From NCBI GenBank assembly GCA_017577895.1, contig PKQY01000034.1, positions 1 to 20,870 on the forward strand: 20,870 nucleotides of DNA. The letters are read 5' to 3'. A program made the position numbers and the translations under genes. Below, piece after piece: positions 1 through 7,667 of the stretch; position 1 is the stretch's first letter, and every line of letters starts with the position of its first letter. The notes below the pieces were generated by a model that was given only the letters and a program-made list of their open reading frames with translations, had not been told where the DNA came from and did not search any database. Origin of the DNA: Bacillota bacterium (GTDB taxonomy: Bacteria; Bacillota; Bacilli; ZCTH02-B2).

Positions 1-663
1 CCCGCGTTTTTCAGCTCCTCTTACGAATCTAAATTGTTGCATGTGGCATTCATCGCCCGTTCCATTTTCGAACAACACGGATGGATTGCTTTGTCTACCG
101 CCCGGGACGGTGCGTTGATCTTTGTACTCATCGACAAACGACAAAGTAACTGTTGGAAGACCCGCATCCGCAAGGCGATGGAACGCGTCAAACAGACCGC
201 CGAGAAGGAAGAAATCGACTTTCCGTTGACGTCCTTCGGAGTCGGACAAATGGTCGAAGACGTGATGGGGATTCCCCAAAGCTTTCGGGACGCGCAACAA
301 GTGCTGGCCATGTCGGAGCGGCTGGGCCAGCCAATGGGACCGCTGTATGAAGACTTGTACATTTACCGCTTGATGCACGCCTTATCCAAGGACGAACTCC
401 GACGTTTTGTGCGAGATTATTTGCAGCCGGTCATCGATTACGACCGTCAGAAGGGCGGCGAGTTGTTGCAGACGTTGGCGACGTATCTCGCCTGCCGGGG
501 TTCCAAGCAGGAGACGGCAGAAAAGCTGTTTGTCGTCCGCCAGACGTTGTATCATCGCCTTCAGAAGCTGGAAGAATTGCTGGGCAGCGATTTTATGGCG
601 CCGGAAAAACGATTGGCGCTGGAATTTGCGGTCCATGCGTATCAGTATTTGGGAAACGAATAA
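1..663 (+). CDS. PucR/CdaR-type transcriptional regulator, C-terminal part (5' end outside window)
   Basis: The frame is open from the first base, so this is the C-terminal 220 residues of a longer protein; the TTG at 34 is probably internal. The last ~60 residues (around LATYLACRGSKQETAEKLFVVRQTLYHRL) match the PucR-type C-terminal helix-turn-helix, in which a small helical domain presents a DNA-binding helix (QTLYHRLQKLEELLG). The part before it (VLIDKRQSNCW, then GVGQMVEDVMGIPQSFRDAQQVL) fits the GGDEF-like CdaR domain normally found upstream of that helix-turn-helix. Family members respond to purines, sugar acids or amino acids, but the sensing region is missing here, so the signal and targets cannot be named. 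The gene converges with the exporter downstream; no convincing terminator is visible between them. Confidence 0.85.
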   Translation, partial: PAFFSSSYESKLLHVAFIARSIFEQHGWIALSTARDGALIFVLIDKRQSNCWKTRIRKAMERVKQTAEKEEIDFPLTSFGVGQMVEDVMGIPQSFRDAQQVLAMSERLGQPMGPLYEDLYIYRLMHALSKDELRRFVRDYLQPVIDYDRQKGGELLQTLATYLACRGSKQETAEKLFVVRQTLYHRLQKLEELLGSDFMAPEKRLALEFAVHAYQYLGNE

Positions 664-876
664 AGGTTTTTTATTGGCTGTTGCGGCTCCAACACTTGAC
701 CGCCTTGGGTGCGGAACATCAATCCTTTCAAGTCTTCGGGTACCGGAAAGGGTACGTCGGTCTGCCCAAAGTGCCTTTGCGGGAGCGTTGGCAGCCGACA
801 TTGAAAGCGATCTGAGGATTTCTGTTTCCGGTGATGGTCTTTCCGCAAATTTCACTCTGGCTGGTACACCTAAATG

Positions 877-1809
877 TCAGCGATTGCTGTCCAAAGTCGA
901 CGGCCGCTGCCATTTTTTGTTCCACATCCATTCGTCGGCGATTCCCGTGCCGAGAAACACGCCGGCCGCGACACAGAGAAAGCTGATCCAATGTTGAGCC
1001 AGCAACGTTTCGCCGAGCAGGACAACCGAACCCAACAAGGAGAAGAAAGGCGTCATGTTGAGAAAGACCGCTGCTTCCACCGTCCCGACTTTTTGAATGG
1101 CGGTGTTATAGATGAAATGGCCCATGCCGGTGGCCAACACGCCGGAGGCCAGGACAACGCACCAGTCGAACAGCGTACCTTCCCGCAGACTGGCCAGTCC
1201 GTGGGGCTCCAGCGACAAGGCAACGAAAAAAAGCAGGAGGGAGCCGAACAGTTGGCTCAGACCGGTGACCGCTGCCGCTTCCATGGTGGCGGTCACTTTT
1301 TTAATGAAGATAAAACTGATGGCCTGGGCGAGCACGGCCAAAAACACGAACAGATCGCCCCATGAAAAATGCCATGTATCGCTATGTTGCGTCAGCATGA
1401 TCAACAAAACGCCAAAAAATCCGGACAACAAGCCGGCAATCCGGAAGAAGGAAAGCCGAACGCCCAATAAAACAGCGGCCAAGATGGAAGTGACGATGGG
1501 AACGGTGCCGAGAATCAATCCGCCGTTGGCGGACGAAGTTTGGGCCAGGCCCACGGCCAGACAAAAGTGATGCACGAACACACCGGTCAGGGTGATGAGG
1601 GACAAGTAGAGCAGTTCTTTGCGATTCAGCCGTTGGATGAGGCGGCGGAGCAGCAAGATCGGCAACAGGGACAAAGAGGCGATGAAGATGCGGACGGCCG
1701 TAATCGTCAATGGAGTGAAAGCGCCGATGATCCATTTGACGGCGATGACATTGAGGCCCCACGTAATCATGACGCTTGTCAGTAGTACGTACAACCACGT
1801 GCGCGACAT
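877..1809 (-). CDS. EamA/DMT-superfamily transporter
   Basis: A 310-residue protein made almost wholly of hydrophobic segments, about ten transmembrane helices in two repeated halves. This is the usual size and layout of the EamA family of the drug/metabolite transporter superfamily. Typical motifs are WGLNVIAVKW near the N-terminus, SANGGLILGTVPIVTSILA before the second EamA repeat, and VGTVEAAVFLNMTPFFSLLGSVVLLGE near the end. Such proteins usually export amino acids, nucleosides or other small metabolites; the substrate cannot be read from sequence. The ATG at 1809 is preceded on the minus strand by AAAGGA at good spacing and, 43 bases further up, by a TATAAT box. It is a stand-alone gene divergent from the malic enzyme. 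Confidence 0.9.
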   Translation of the reverse strand: MSRTWLYVLLTSVMITWGLNVIAVKWIIGAFTPLTITAVRIFIASLSLLPILLLRRLIQRLNRKELLYLSLITLTGVFVHHFCLAVGLAQTSSANGGLILGTVPIVTSILAAVLLGVRLSFFRIAGLLSGFFGVLLIMLTQHSDTWHFSWGDLFVFLAVLAQAISFIFIKKVTATMEAAAVTGLSQLFGSLLLFFVALSLEPHGLASLREGTLFDWCVVLASGVLATGMGHFIYNTAIQKVGTVEAAVFLNMTPFFSLLGSVVLLGETLLAQHWISFLCVAAGVFLGTGIADEWMWNKKWQRPSTLDSNR

Positions 1810-1851
1810 GGGTCATATCCTTTCTACATATTTCGGTACAGATTGTTAGTT

Positions 1852-1880
1852 ATTATAATGGCGCCGGATTTTGGCTGCAA
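1852..1880 (-). promoter_or_regulatory. Sigma-A-type promoter for the EamA transporter
   Basis: On the minus strand a perfect TATAAT (1852-1857) lies 17 bases from TTGCAG (1875-1880, 3 of 6 to the -35 consensus). The -10 is about 43 bases from the start codon of the transporter. Prediction from sequence only. Confidence 0.5.
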
Positions 1881-2010
1881 CGGATGCCGAACAAATGTTG
1901 ATGATGTCCGTGGGGGATTGCGCCCGATATCGCGGATTTGCCGCTGCATCCGGGAACGGAAATTATTTAAAGAAAAAAACGACAATTTTTTGACGGGAGA
2001 TGTCATGTAA

Positions 2011-2039
2011 TAGATACAAAAAAATTTATCTGTTATAAT
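2011..2039 (+). promoter_or_regulatory. Extended -10 promoter for malic enzyme
   Basis: A perfect TATAAT at 2034-2039 is preceded by TGT, giving an extended -10 (TGnTATAAT). The -35 position is weak, which extended -10 promoters tolerate. A second possible -35, TTGACG, is at 1990-1995 but is paired only with the poor box GATACA at 2013. Transcripts would carry a leader of roughly 140 bases before the malic enzyme start. Confidence 0.5.
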
Positions 2040-2127
2040 ACAACCATTAAAAAAAGATCTATGCAGCTGTTCCGGAATGTGGTATTCTACATGTCAAGTT
2101 TACCAAGAGGGTGTAAAACCGCACTGG

Positions 2128-2157
2128 GGCAAGACCAACATGTCGTGTGGTGTTGCC
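2128..2157 (+). promoter_or_regulatory. Leader hairpin upstream of malic enzyme
   Basis: GGCAA (2128-2132) pairs with TTGCC (2153-2157), and ACCA (2134-2137) pairs with TGGT (2148-2151) across a G/G mismatch. The hairpin ends nine bases before the AAAAGGAGG ribosome site. There is no T-run after it, so it is not an intrinsic terminator. Function is unknown and it may be chance. Confidence 0.3.
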
Positions 2158-2184
2158 TAGAACGAGAAAAGGAGGAAGCCGTGG

Positions 2185-3612
2185 ATGACATTGCCGACGA
2201 GAACGAATCCAAATTTGATTCTCCGATTGGAATTTACGCCGCCGGGGCTGTTTGCTACGGTCGTGTCCGAGATTAGCGAGCTTGGCGGGGATTTAGTGGG
2301 GATTGACATGATCGAGTCCACGGCCGAGTATACGGTGCGGGACTTGACCATTACGGTGGCAGACCAGCAAATGGCCGACCGTATTGTCGAAAAGGTCAAA
2401 CAAATTCCCGGGATTCGCCTGATCCATGTTTCCGACTCGGTGTTCATGATGCACTTGGGCGGAAAACTGGAGATGCAGCCGAAGTTTCCGATTAAAAACC
2501 GCGACGATCTGTCACGGGTGTACACGCCGGGTGTGGCCCGGGTCAGCACGGCCATCCATCAGGACGAAAATTTGGCCTTTACCTTTACGATGAAGCGGAA
2601 TACGGTGGCCGTGGTCAGCGACGGGACCGCCGTGCTCGGTTTGGGCGATATCGGGCCGAAGGCTGCTTTGCCGGTCATGGAAGGAAAAGCGGTCCTGTTC
2701 AAACAGTTTGCCGGTGTGGATGCGGTGCCCATTTGCTTGGATACGAAAGACCCGGACGAAATCGTCCGGACGGTGAAGCTCATTGCACCGGCTTTTGGCG
2801 GCATCAATTTGGAAGACATTTCATCTCCCCGTTGCTTTGAAATCGAAGAACGGTTAAAACAAGAACTGGACATTCCGGTGTTCCACGACGACCAGCACGG
2901 GACGGCTGTCGTGACGCTGGCCGGTTTGTACAATGCACTGAAAATTGTCAATAAGCGGATTGATGAAATCACCGTCGTCATTGCCGGTGCCGGGGCCGCC
3001 GGTGTGGCCATTGCGAAAATGCTGCTCAATGCCGGCGTGAAAAATTTGATCGGCGTGGCCCGGGCCGGGGTCATCGAGCGGAACGGCAACTATACGCAGT
3101 ACAACCACCGCTGGTTTGCCGAAAATACGAACCCGGAAAACGTGAAGGGGACGTTGTCCGATGCGATCGTCGGCGCTGACGTTTTCATCGGGGTGTCCCA
3201 GCCCAACACGCTGACCGTGGACGATGTGAAAAAAATGGCCCGGGATCCGATTGTGTTTGCCATGGCCAACCCGGTGCCCGAAATTGACCCCATCGAAGCG
3301 GCGCCGTATGTGCGGGTGATGGCGACCGGCCGTTCCGATTTTCCGAACCAGATCAACAACGTGCTCTGTTTCCCGGGGATTTTCCGGGGCGCGCTGGACT
3401 GCCGGGCGAGTGAAATTAATGAAGAGATGAAAATGGCGGCCGCCAAAGCCATCGCGTCGGTGGTGAGCGATGACGAACTGAACGAGTCGTACATTATTCC
3501 GAGCGTCTTCCATCAACAAGTGGTGGAACGGGTTCGAGATGCGGTCATCGAGGCGGCCATCCGGACCGGTGTGGCCCGTCGTCGGCCGAGGAGAACCGAA
3601 GTGTTTGCTTAA
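2185..3612 (+). CDS. Malic enzyme with N-terminal ACT domain
   Basis: A 475-residue malic enzyme (oxidative decarboxylation of malate to pyruvate, cytosolic). Residues ~10-85 form an ACT-like regulatory domain (LRLEFTPPGLFATVVSEISE). The catalytic part follows: Tyr113 in VYTPGVARV, Lys168 in PVMEGKAV, the acidic metal ligands in NLEDISSP (~209-215) and HDDQHGTAVV (234-243), and the dinucleotide fold GAGAAG (268-273). The ATG at 2185 follows AAAAGGAGG with normal spacing; the GTG at 2181 is out of frame. The family is usually labelled NAD-dependent (YtsJ/MaeB-like), but the end of the second beta strand reads GVARAG rather than carrying an obvious Asp, so cofactor choice is open. Malic enzyme supplies pyruvate and reducing power during growth on acids, in keeping with the acetate genes downstream. 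Confidence 0.93.
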   Translation: MTLPTRTNPNLILRLEFTPPGLFATVVSEISELGGDLVGIDMIESTAEYTVRDLTITVADQQMADRIVEKVKQIPGIRLIHVSDSVFMMHLGGKLEMQPKFPIKNRDDLSRVYTPGVARVSTAIHQDENLAFTFTMKRNTVAVVSDGTAVLGLGDIGPKAALPVMEGKAVLFKQFAGVDAVPICLDTKDPDEIVRTVKLIAPAFGGINLEDISSPRCFEIEERLKQELDIPVFHDDQHGTAVVTLAGLYNALKIVNKRIDEITVVIAGAGAAGVAIAKMLLNAGVKNLIGVARAGVIERNGNYTQYNHRWFAENTNPENVKGTLSDAIVGADVFIGVSQPNTLTVDDVKKMARDPIVFAMANPVPEIDPIEAAPYVRVMATGRSDFPNQINNVLCFPGIFRGALDCRASEINEEMKMAAAKAIASVVSDDELNESYIIPSVFHQQVVERVRDAVIEAAIRTGVARRRPRRTEVFA

Positions 3613-3651
3613 GCCATGTTTCAACACGGATGCCAATAAGTACTATGATTT

Positions 3652-3717
3652 GATGGCAGGATTTCAACCATCCATCGCGAATCCATTAGACGGATGAGCA
3701 ACGACAAGCATTCGCGA
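3652..3717. repeat. Nested inverted repeats before the zinc-finger gene
   Basis: TCGCGAAT (3675-3682) and ATTCGCGA (3710-3717) form a perfect 8-base inverted repeat with a 27-base loop. Inside it ATCC (3681-3684) faces GGAT (3692-3695), and just upstream GATGG (3652-3656) faces CCATC (3668-3672). There is no T-run, so it is not an obvious terminator for the malic enzyme gene. It could be an operator for the gene starting at 3732. Confidence 0.35.
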
Positions 3718-3731
3718 GAAATGGGCTGGAA

Positions 3732-4166
3732 ATGAAAGGATGGTTGGGATTTGCCATGGAAGATCGTTGTCAATGCGGACAGAGGATGGAAATTGAGCTT
3801 CGCACCTTGGTTTATCAAGGCCAAGTAGAAATAAAAAACGTTCCGGTCGCTTCCTGCCGCGCCTGTGGACGAACCCAGGTGCTGGAAGAAGTGAAACCGG
3901 AATTGAAAGCGTTGCTGAAAGAGTTGGGAGAACGGCCGGGCTCCCAACTCGTAGCTTTTCAGGACGTGTCGGCGTTTACCCAGGAACTGGTGGAGGCGGC
4001 CGGCGCATCGCACCACATTCCGGAAGATTGGCGGGATGCCTGGCGCCGGATGAAGATCGACGAATTGTTGGATTTGCTGATTTTGGCCCGATCTTTGCAG
4101 GACGAACAATGGGTAGAGGAGATTCGGGAGGCGCTGCGGGCCTGGTCCGAATCGTTCTTCCATTGA
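3732..4166 (+). CDS. YgiT-type zinc-finger protein
   Basis: A 144-residue protein. Its first ~50 residues hold two Cys pairs, CQCG and CRACG, about 30 residues apart, with VPVASCRACGRTQVLEE between pair two and the rest; this is the layout of YgiT/MqsA-type zinc fingers. The remainder is charged and helical (ELKALLKELGER, then WRRMKIDELLDLLILARSL). The role is unknown: such zinc fingers occur in antitoxins and in small stand-alone Bacillus proteins, and no toxin gene is next to it. The start is uncertain. The ATG at 3732 has a weak ribosome site; the ATG at 3756 (MEDRCQCG) follows AAAGGA at 3735-3740 with a long spacing and fits the family N-terminus better. It converges with the next gene, leaving only three bases between the two stop codons. 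Confidence 0.7.
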   Translation: MKGWLGFAMEDRCQCGQRMEIELRTLVYQGQVEIKNVPVASCRACGRTQVLEEVKPELKALLKELGERPGSQLVAFQDVSAFTQELVEAAGASHHIPEDWRDAWRRMKIDELLDLLILARSLQDEQWVEEIREALRAWSESFFH

Positions 4167-4169
4167 AAC

Positions 4170-5252
4170 TTACAGTCCGTAATGGATGGCATCCCAAGCG
4201 TCTAGTTTGGTCTGCACTTTTTTGATGACCGCCGTGACGAAGTCCGATGTGGTGGCGGTCCCTCCCAAATCCGGCGTGCGCGTGCCTTCCCGGACGACTT
4301 CGATGGTTCCTTCATAGATGGCGCGGGCAGCTATGTGGGCCTCGTTGTCGGGAAAATGGTTTAACAGGGAAGCACAAGCCAAAATCATGGCCATGGGGTT
4401 GGCGATGTTTTTTCCGTACAACGACGGTGCCGTGCCGTGCGGCGCTTCGGCCATCACCACCCGGGTTTGCAGATTGTCGTCGAGGCTGAGCAGCAAGGAC
4501 TCGGCACCGGCAATGCTGCCGAACAGTTGTAGCACGAGATCGCTGAGGCAGTCGCCGTCCCGGTTCAAGGCCGGAATGACCAGCGGTTCGCCGCCGGAAG
4601 AGACGAGGAGGGCGTAGGTGGCGTCAATGAGCTGCGGTTCGTATTCGACCTCCGGGTGTCGGCGGCTGGCGGCATCCATTTCTTCCTTCAGCATGCCTTC
4701 ATAGACGGGACTGACGGTATATTTGGGCCCGCCGAACACTTTGGCGCGCATCCGCTTGGCTTGTTGAAAGGCGTATTCGGCCACGGCCCGGCACGTGCGC
4801 CGATCGATGGATTCGGTCCGGTAGGCGACCTCTTCCAAACCTTCCCCTTCCCGCCATTCCTTGGCGCCGTAAGCATCGCCGACAGCCATGCGGACGACGG
4901 AGATGGGCGCATGCAAGCCGGCCAAGGGAACGATGCCGGGAATGCGGCGGCCGGTGCGGACGATGACCTTGCCGTCAATTTCTTCGCGTAAAATGGCGTT
5001 GGGGCTGCCGACGTCGCCTTTTTCTTCCGGCGTGATAGTGGCTGCTTTCAGGCCATAGCCCGCTTGTTTCATGGCCTGGGCCGCTTCATACACCACTTTG
5101 TTTTTCGTTTTTCGCCGGTTTTCGAGGCTCAAGTCGTACGTCTCCAACAACACTTCAAAGCCGATGACTTGGGGAGACAAAATGCGCAAGGCCTCTTCCA
5201 GCAGTTCCTGTCCGGTCTGATCGCCTTTCATGACGATAACCGTGTTCGCCAA
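4170..5252 (-). CDS. Divergent isocitrate/isopropylmalate dehydrogenase-family protein
   Basis: A 360-residue protein with the whole fold of the beta-decarboxylating dehydrogenases (isocitrate, isopropylmalate, homoisocitrate, tartrate). Visible family blocks are VGSPNAILREEIDG (substrate loop), FGGPKYTV (catalytic Lys region), LNRDGDCLSDL (metal-binding Asp pair) and EAPHGTAPSLYGKNIANP (cofactor loop). The N-terminal signature reads KGDQTGQEL instead of the usual GDGIGPE, and the Arg-rich substrate segment reads RTGRRIPGI. It is therefore unlikely to be a housekeeping Icd or LeuB, and the substrate is not known. Translation starts at TTG 5252, preceded by GAGGTGA six bases away. It has its own promoter and no operon partners. 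Confidence 0.8.
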   Translation of the reverse strand: MANTVIVMKGDQTGQELLEEALRILSPQVIGFEVLLETYDLSLENRRKTKNKVVYEAAQAMKQAGYGLKAATITPEEKGDVGSPNAILREEIDGKVIVRTGRRIPGIVPLAGLHAPISVVRMAVGDAYGAKEWREGEGLEEVAYRTESIDRRTCRAVAEYAFQQAKRMRAKVFGGPKYTVSPVYEGMLKEEMDAASRRHPEVEYEPQLIDATYALLVSSGGEPLVIPALNRDGDCLSDLVLQLFGSIAGAESLLLSLDDNLQTRVVMAEAPHGTAPSLYGKNIANPMAMILACASLLNHFPDNEAHIAARAIYEGTIEVVREGTRTPDLGGTATTSDFVTAVIKKVQTKLDAWDAIHYGL

Positions 5253-5293
5253 GTTGATTCACCTCGATTGTTTGCTGGCATTTTCCAATCCCA

Positions 5294-5321
5294 ATTATAC
5301 CGTTCTCCCCCGCCAGGTAAA
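5294..5321 (-). promoter_or_regulatory. Sigma-A-type promoter for the dehydrogenase-family gene
   Basis: On the minus strand TATAAT (5294-5299) lies 16 bases from TTTACC (5316-5321, 4 of 6 to -35). The -10 is about 42 bases from the TTG start. Confidence 0.5.
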
Positions 5322-5346
5322 ACTGCGAAGGGCTGGAGCGGCATAC

Positions 5347-5375
5347 GTGACGTCGTGGGACAAATTCGTTATAAT
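5347..5375 (+). promoter_or_regulatory. Sigma-A-type promoter for aroA-ccpA
   Basis: GTGACG (5347-5352, 4 of 6 to -35) and a perfect TATAAT (5370-5375) are 17 bases apart. The -10 is about 40 bases from the aroA start. Confidence 0.6.
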
Positions 5376-5415
5376 GGGAAAAATAAGGTGTATCGATTGA
5401 GGGAGTGGAGAGGAA

Positions 5416-6528
5416 TTGGCAGGAAGCGGTCTTCAAGGGGAAAGCTTGGAGTCGTTGCGCAAACGTCTCGACGAGATTAACCTCCAGTTGCTGAAATGGC
5501 TCAATGAGCGGGCAGCCGTCGTCGAGAAAATCGGCCAGTTGAAGGAAAAGCAGGGTGTCGAACGGTACGACCCCGTGCGGGAAGCGGAAATGTTGGCCAA
5601 GCTGGTGGAGATGAACGAAGGGCCTTTTGACGATGCGACGATCCGACATCTGTTCAAGGAAATTTTCAAAGCGAGCCTCCATTTGCAAAAAGACGACAGC
5701 AAAGAAGCCCTGCTCGTCAGCCGGAAGCGGAAGCCGACGAATACCCACGTGCCCATCGGGGATGTGGTGTTGGGCGAGCCCCATGCACCGGCCATTGTTG
5801 CCGGGCCGTGTTCGGTAGAGACCGAAGAACAAGTGCGGGCGGTGGCGGAAGCTCTTGTCCGCCACGGCGTGAAGCTGTTGCGGGGCGGAGCCTTTAAACC
5901 GCGCACATCGCCTTACGATTTCCAAGGCTTGGGGATTGAAGGCTTGCGAATTTTGCGCCGGGTGGCGGATGAGTTCGGCCTGTACGTCATCAGTGAGGTC
6001 ATGACGCCGGGCGACTTGGAGCAGGCGTCGGAATACGTGGACGTCATTCAGATCGGCGCCCGGAACATGCAAAACTTCTCGCTCCTGAAAGAAGCGGGGA
6101 AAATGCGCAAGCCGATCTTGTTGAAGCGGGGTCTGGCGGCGACGATGGAAGAGTTCATGTATGCCGCCGAGTATATCTTGTCCCAAGGCAATGAGTACGT
6201 GATGCTCATCGAGCGGGGCATTCGCACATACGAGAAGGCGACCCGAAACACCCTGGACATATCGGCCGTCCCGATTCTCAAGCAGGAAACCCATTTGCCG
6301 GTCTTGGTGGACATCAGCCACTCCACCGGCCGCCGGGACATCGTGTTGCCCATCGCCAAAGCGGCCTTGGCGGCTGGGGCCGACGGGATTATGGTGGAAG
6401 TGCATCCGAACCCGGCGGTGGCGCTGTCGGACGCCAACCAACAGCTCGACCTGGCGCAATTTGCAGATCTGATGAAAGGGTTGCAAGAGGCGGGATTCAT
6501 TGAAAAGCCGTCGGTTGTCAAGGCGTAA
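5416..6528 (+). CDS. aroA: Bifunctional DAHP synthase/chorismate mutase (B. subtilis AroA type)
   Basis: First enzyme of the shikimate pathway: joins phosphoenolpyruvate and erythrose-4-phosphate to DAHP. Residues ~8-90 are an AroQ-type chorismate mutase domain (LRKRLDEINLQLLKWLNERAAVVEKIG), which in Bacillus acts as the allosteric sensor for chorismate and prephenate. Residues ~105-360 are the DAHP synthase barrel, with AGPCSVE, LRGGAFKPRTSPYDFQGLG, IQIGARNMQNF, LLKRGLAAT and DISHSTGRRD. The 370-residue length is close to the B. subtilis enzyme (358), and the two align along their length. The start is TTG 5416, with GGAG/AGGA immediately upstream; no ATG fits. The name follows B. subtilis use and is not EPSP synthase. 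ccpA follows 36 bases later, as in many Bacilli, so the two are probably co-transcribed. Confidence 0.95.
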   Translation: MAGSGLQGESLESLRKRLDEINLQLLKWLNERAAVVEKIGQLKEKQGVERYDPVREAEMLAKLVEMNEGPFDDATIRHLFKEIFKASLHLQKDDSKEALLVSRKRKPTNTHVPIGDVVLGEPHAPAIVAGPCSVETEEQVRAVAEALVRHGVKLLRGGAFKPRTSPYDFQGLGIEGLRILRRVADEFGLYVISEVMTPGDLEQASEYVDVIQIGARNMQNFSLLKEAGKMRKPILLKRGLAATMEEFMYAAEYILSQGNEYVMLIERGIRTYEKATRNTLDISAVPILKQETHLPVLVDISHSTGRRDIVLPIAKAALAAGADGIMVEVHPNPAVALSDANQQLDLAQFADLMKGLQEAGFIEKPSVVKA

Positions 6529-6564
6529 CTGGTAAAACGGTCATGAAAGAGGTGTCGATGCCGA

Positions 6565-7584
6565 ATGAGCGTGACCATCTATGATGTAGCTCGGGAGGCG
6601 GGCGTCTCCATGGCCACCGTTTCCCGGGTGGTGAACGGGAACCCCAACGTCAAGCCGTCGACCCGCAAAAAAGTGATGGAAACCATCGAGCGGCTCGGAT
6701 ATCGGCCGAATGCCGTCGCCCGGGGCTTGGCCAGCAAAAAAACGACCACCGTCGGTGTCGTCATTCCGGACATTTCCAACCCGTTTTACGCTGAAGTGAC
6801 TCGGGGCGTCGAAGACATTGCCAAAATGTACCATTACAACATCGTCTTGGGCAACTCCGACCAACAGAAACCGAAAGAGCTGGACTTGGTGAATACGTTC
6901 CTGGAAAAACAAGTGGACGGATTGTTGTTCATGGGGCGGTTGATCACGCCGGAACACGAACAAGTGTTTGAAAGCGCCCAAGTGCCGGTCGTTCTCTGTG
7001 CGACCCGGGATGAGAAACGGCGTTTTCCGGCCGTCAACATCAATCATCGCCTGGCGGCATCGGAAGCGACCCATTATTTGATTGAAGGCGGTCACCGGCG
7101 CGTCGCCTTTATCGGCGGTTCGTTGGAAGAACCGCAAAAAGGGCTGGCCAAATATGAAGGATACCGGGAAGCGTTGGATACGGCCCACATCCCCTTTGAC
7201 GAATCGCTGGTGCGGATCGGCGATTATCGTTACGAATCGGGTTATGCGTCCATGAAAGAGTTGCTGGAGCTGGAAGATCCGCCGACGGCGGTTTTCTGCG
7301 CCAGCGATGAGATGGCCGTCGGGGCGATTCACGCCATCCAAGACAAAGGATTAAATGTCCCTGACGACATCGAGGTCATCGGTTACGACAACGTGCCGTT
7401 GGCCTGGATGGTGCGGCCGAAACTCACGACCGTTGCCCAGCCGATGTATGACCTGGGTGCGGTGGCCATGCGGCTGTTGACCAAGTTTATGAATCACGAG
7501 CCGATTGAGGAACAGCGGGTCATTTTGCTGCATCAGTTGATTGAACGGGAATCGACCAAACCCCGGGAAACGAAGGAAGAGTGA
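6565..7584 (+). CDS. ccpA: Catabolite control protein A
   Basis: LacI-family global regulator of carbon catabolite repression and activation, 339 residues (B. subtilis CcpA 334). Residues 1-60 are the DNA-binding domain: helix-turn-helix TIYDVAREAGVSMATVSRVV and hinge helix NAVARGLAS. The rest is the periplasmic-binding-like core (VGVVIPDISNPFYAEV). The C-terminal stretch TTVAQPMYDLGAVAMRLLTK is almost the same as in Bacillus CcpA and lies in the region that meets phosphorylated HPr, which supports CcpA rather than a local sugar repressor. The ATG at 6565 follows AAGAGGTG ten bases upstream. Likely targets in this window include the cre-like palindrome at 14199 in front of the second symporter pair. 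Confidence 0.95.
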   Translation: MSVTIYDVAREAGVSMATVSRVVNGNPNVKPSTRKKVMETIERLGYRPNAVARGLASKKTTTVGVVIPDISNPFYAEVTRGVEDIAKMYHYNIVLGNSDQQKPKELDLVNTFLEKQVDGLLFMGRLITPEHEQVFESAQVPVVLCATRDEKRRFPAVNINHRLAASEATHYLIEGGHRRVAFIGGSLEEPQKGLAKYEGYREALDTAHIPFDESLVRIGDYRYESGYASMKELLELEDPPTAVFCASDEMAVGAIHAIQDKGLNVPDDIEVIGYDNVPLAWMVRPKLTTVAQPMYDLGAVAMRLLTKFMNHEPIEEQRVILLHQLIERESTKPRETKEE

Positions 7585-7590
7585 GGAACG

Positions 7591-7640
7591 AGAAAAGGCA
7601 CAAGGCGGGAGAGGAGCAACCGCCGTGTGCCTTCTTTTTT
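7591..7640. terminator. Two-way intrinsic terminator between ccpA and acuC
   Basis: AAGGCACA (7595-7602) pairs with TGTGCCTT (7626-7633), and GGCGG (7604-7608) pairs with CCGCC (7620-7624), with one A/G mismatch. A T-run (7635-7640) follows on the plus strand and an A-run precedes, so it can serve both convergent genes. Confidence 0.88.
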
Positions 7641-7667
7641 CCGGTAGCAAGTTCTTTTCGTTGGTGC

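Larger units (their letters stand above)
1810..2184. other. Divergent intergenic region without a supported gene
   Basis: This 375-base stretch separates the EamA transporter from the malic enzyme. It holds a likely promoter for each, an AT-rich block at 1965-2060, and a hairpin close to the malic enzyme ribosome binding site. Short open frames cross it (for example 1824-2006 minus and 2061-2276 plus), but they lack ribosome binding sites or family-like composition, so none is called. Confidence 0.6.

Noticed and set aside
642..848. Minus-strand frame of 68 residues between the PucR-type gene and the exporter
   Set aside because: It starts at TTG without a ribosome site, overlaps the end of the upstream gene, and has no recognisable family features. 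The gap may hold decayed sequence, but I cannot show what it was.
1824..2006. Minus-strand frame of 60 residues in the divergent region
   Set aside because: No Shine-Dalgarno before its ATG, and it runs through the promoter of the exporter.
2061..2276. Plus-strand frame of 71 residues in the malic enzyme leader
   Set aside because: No ribosome site at its start, and it overlaps the well-supported malic enzyme start in another frame; a leader peptide is not supported.
6529..6564. cre site for CcpA autoregulation before ccpA (around TGGTAAAACGGTCA)
   Set aside because: Only part of the core matches and both outer positions on each side fail.
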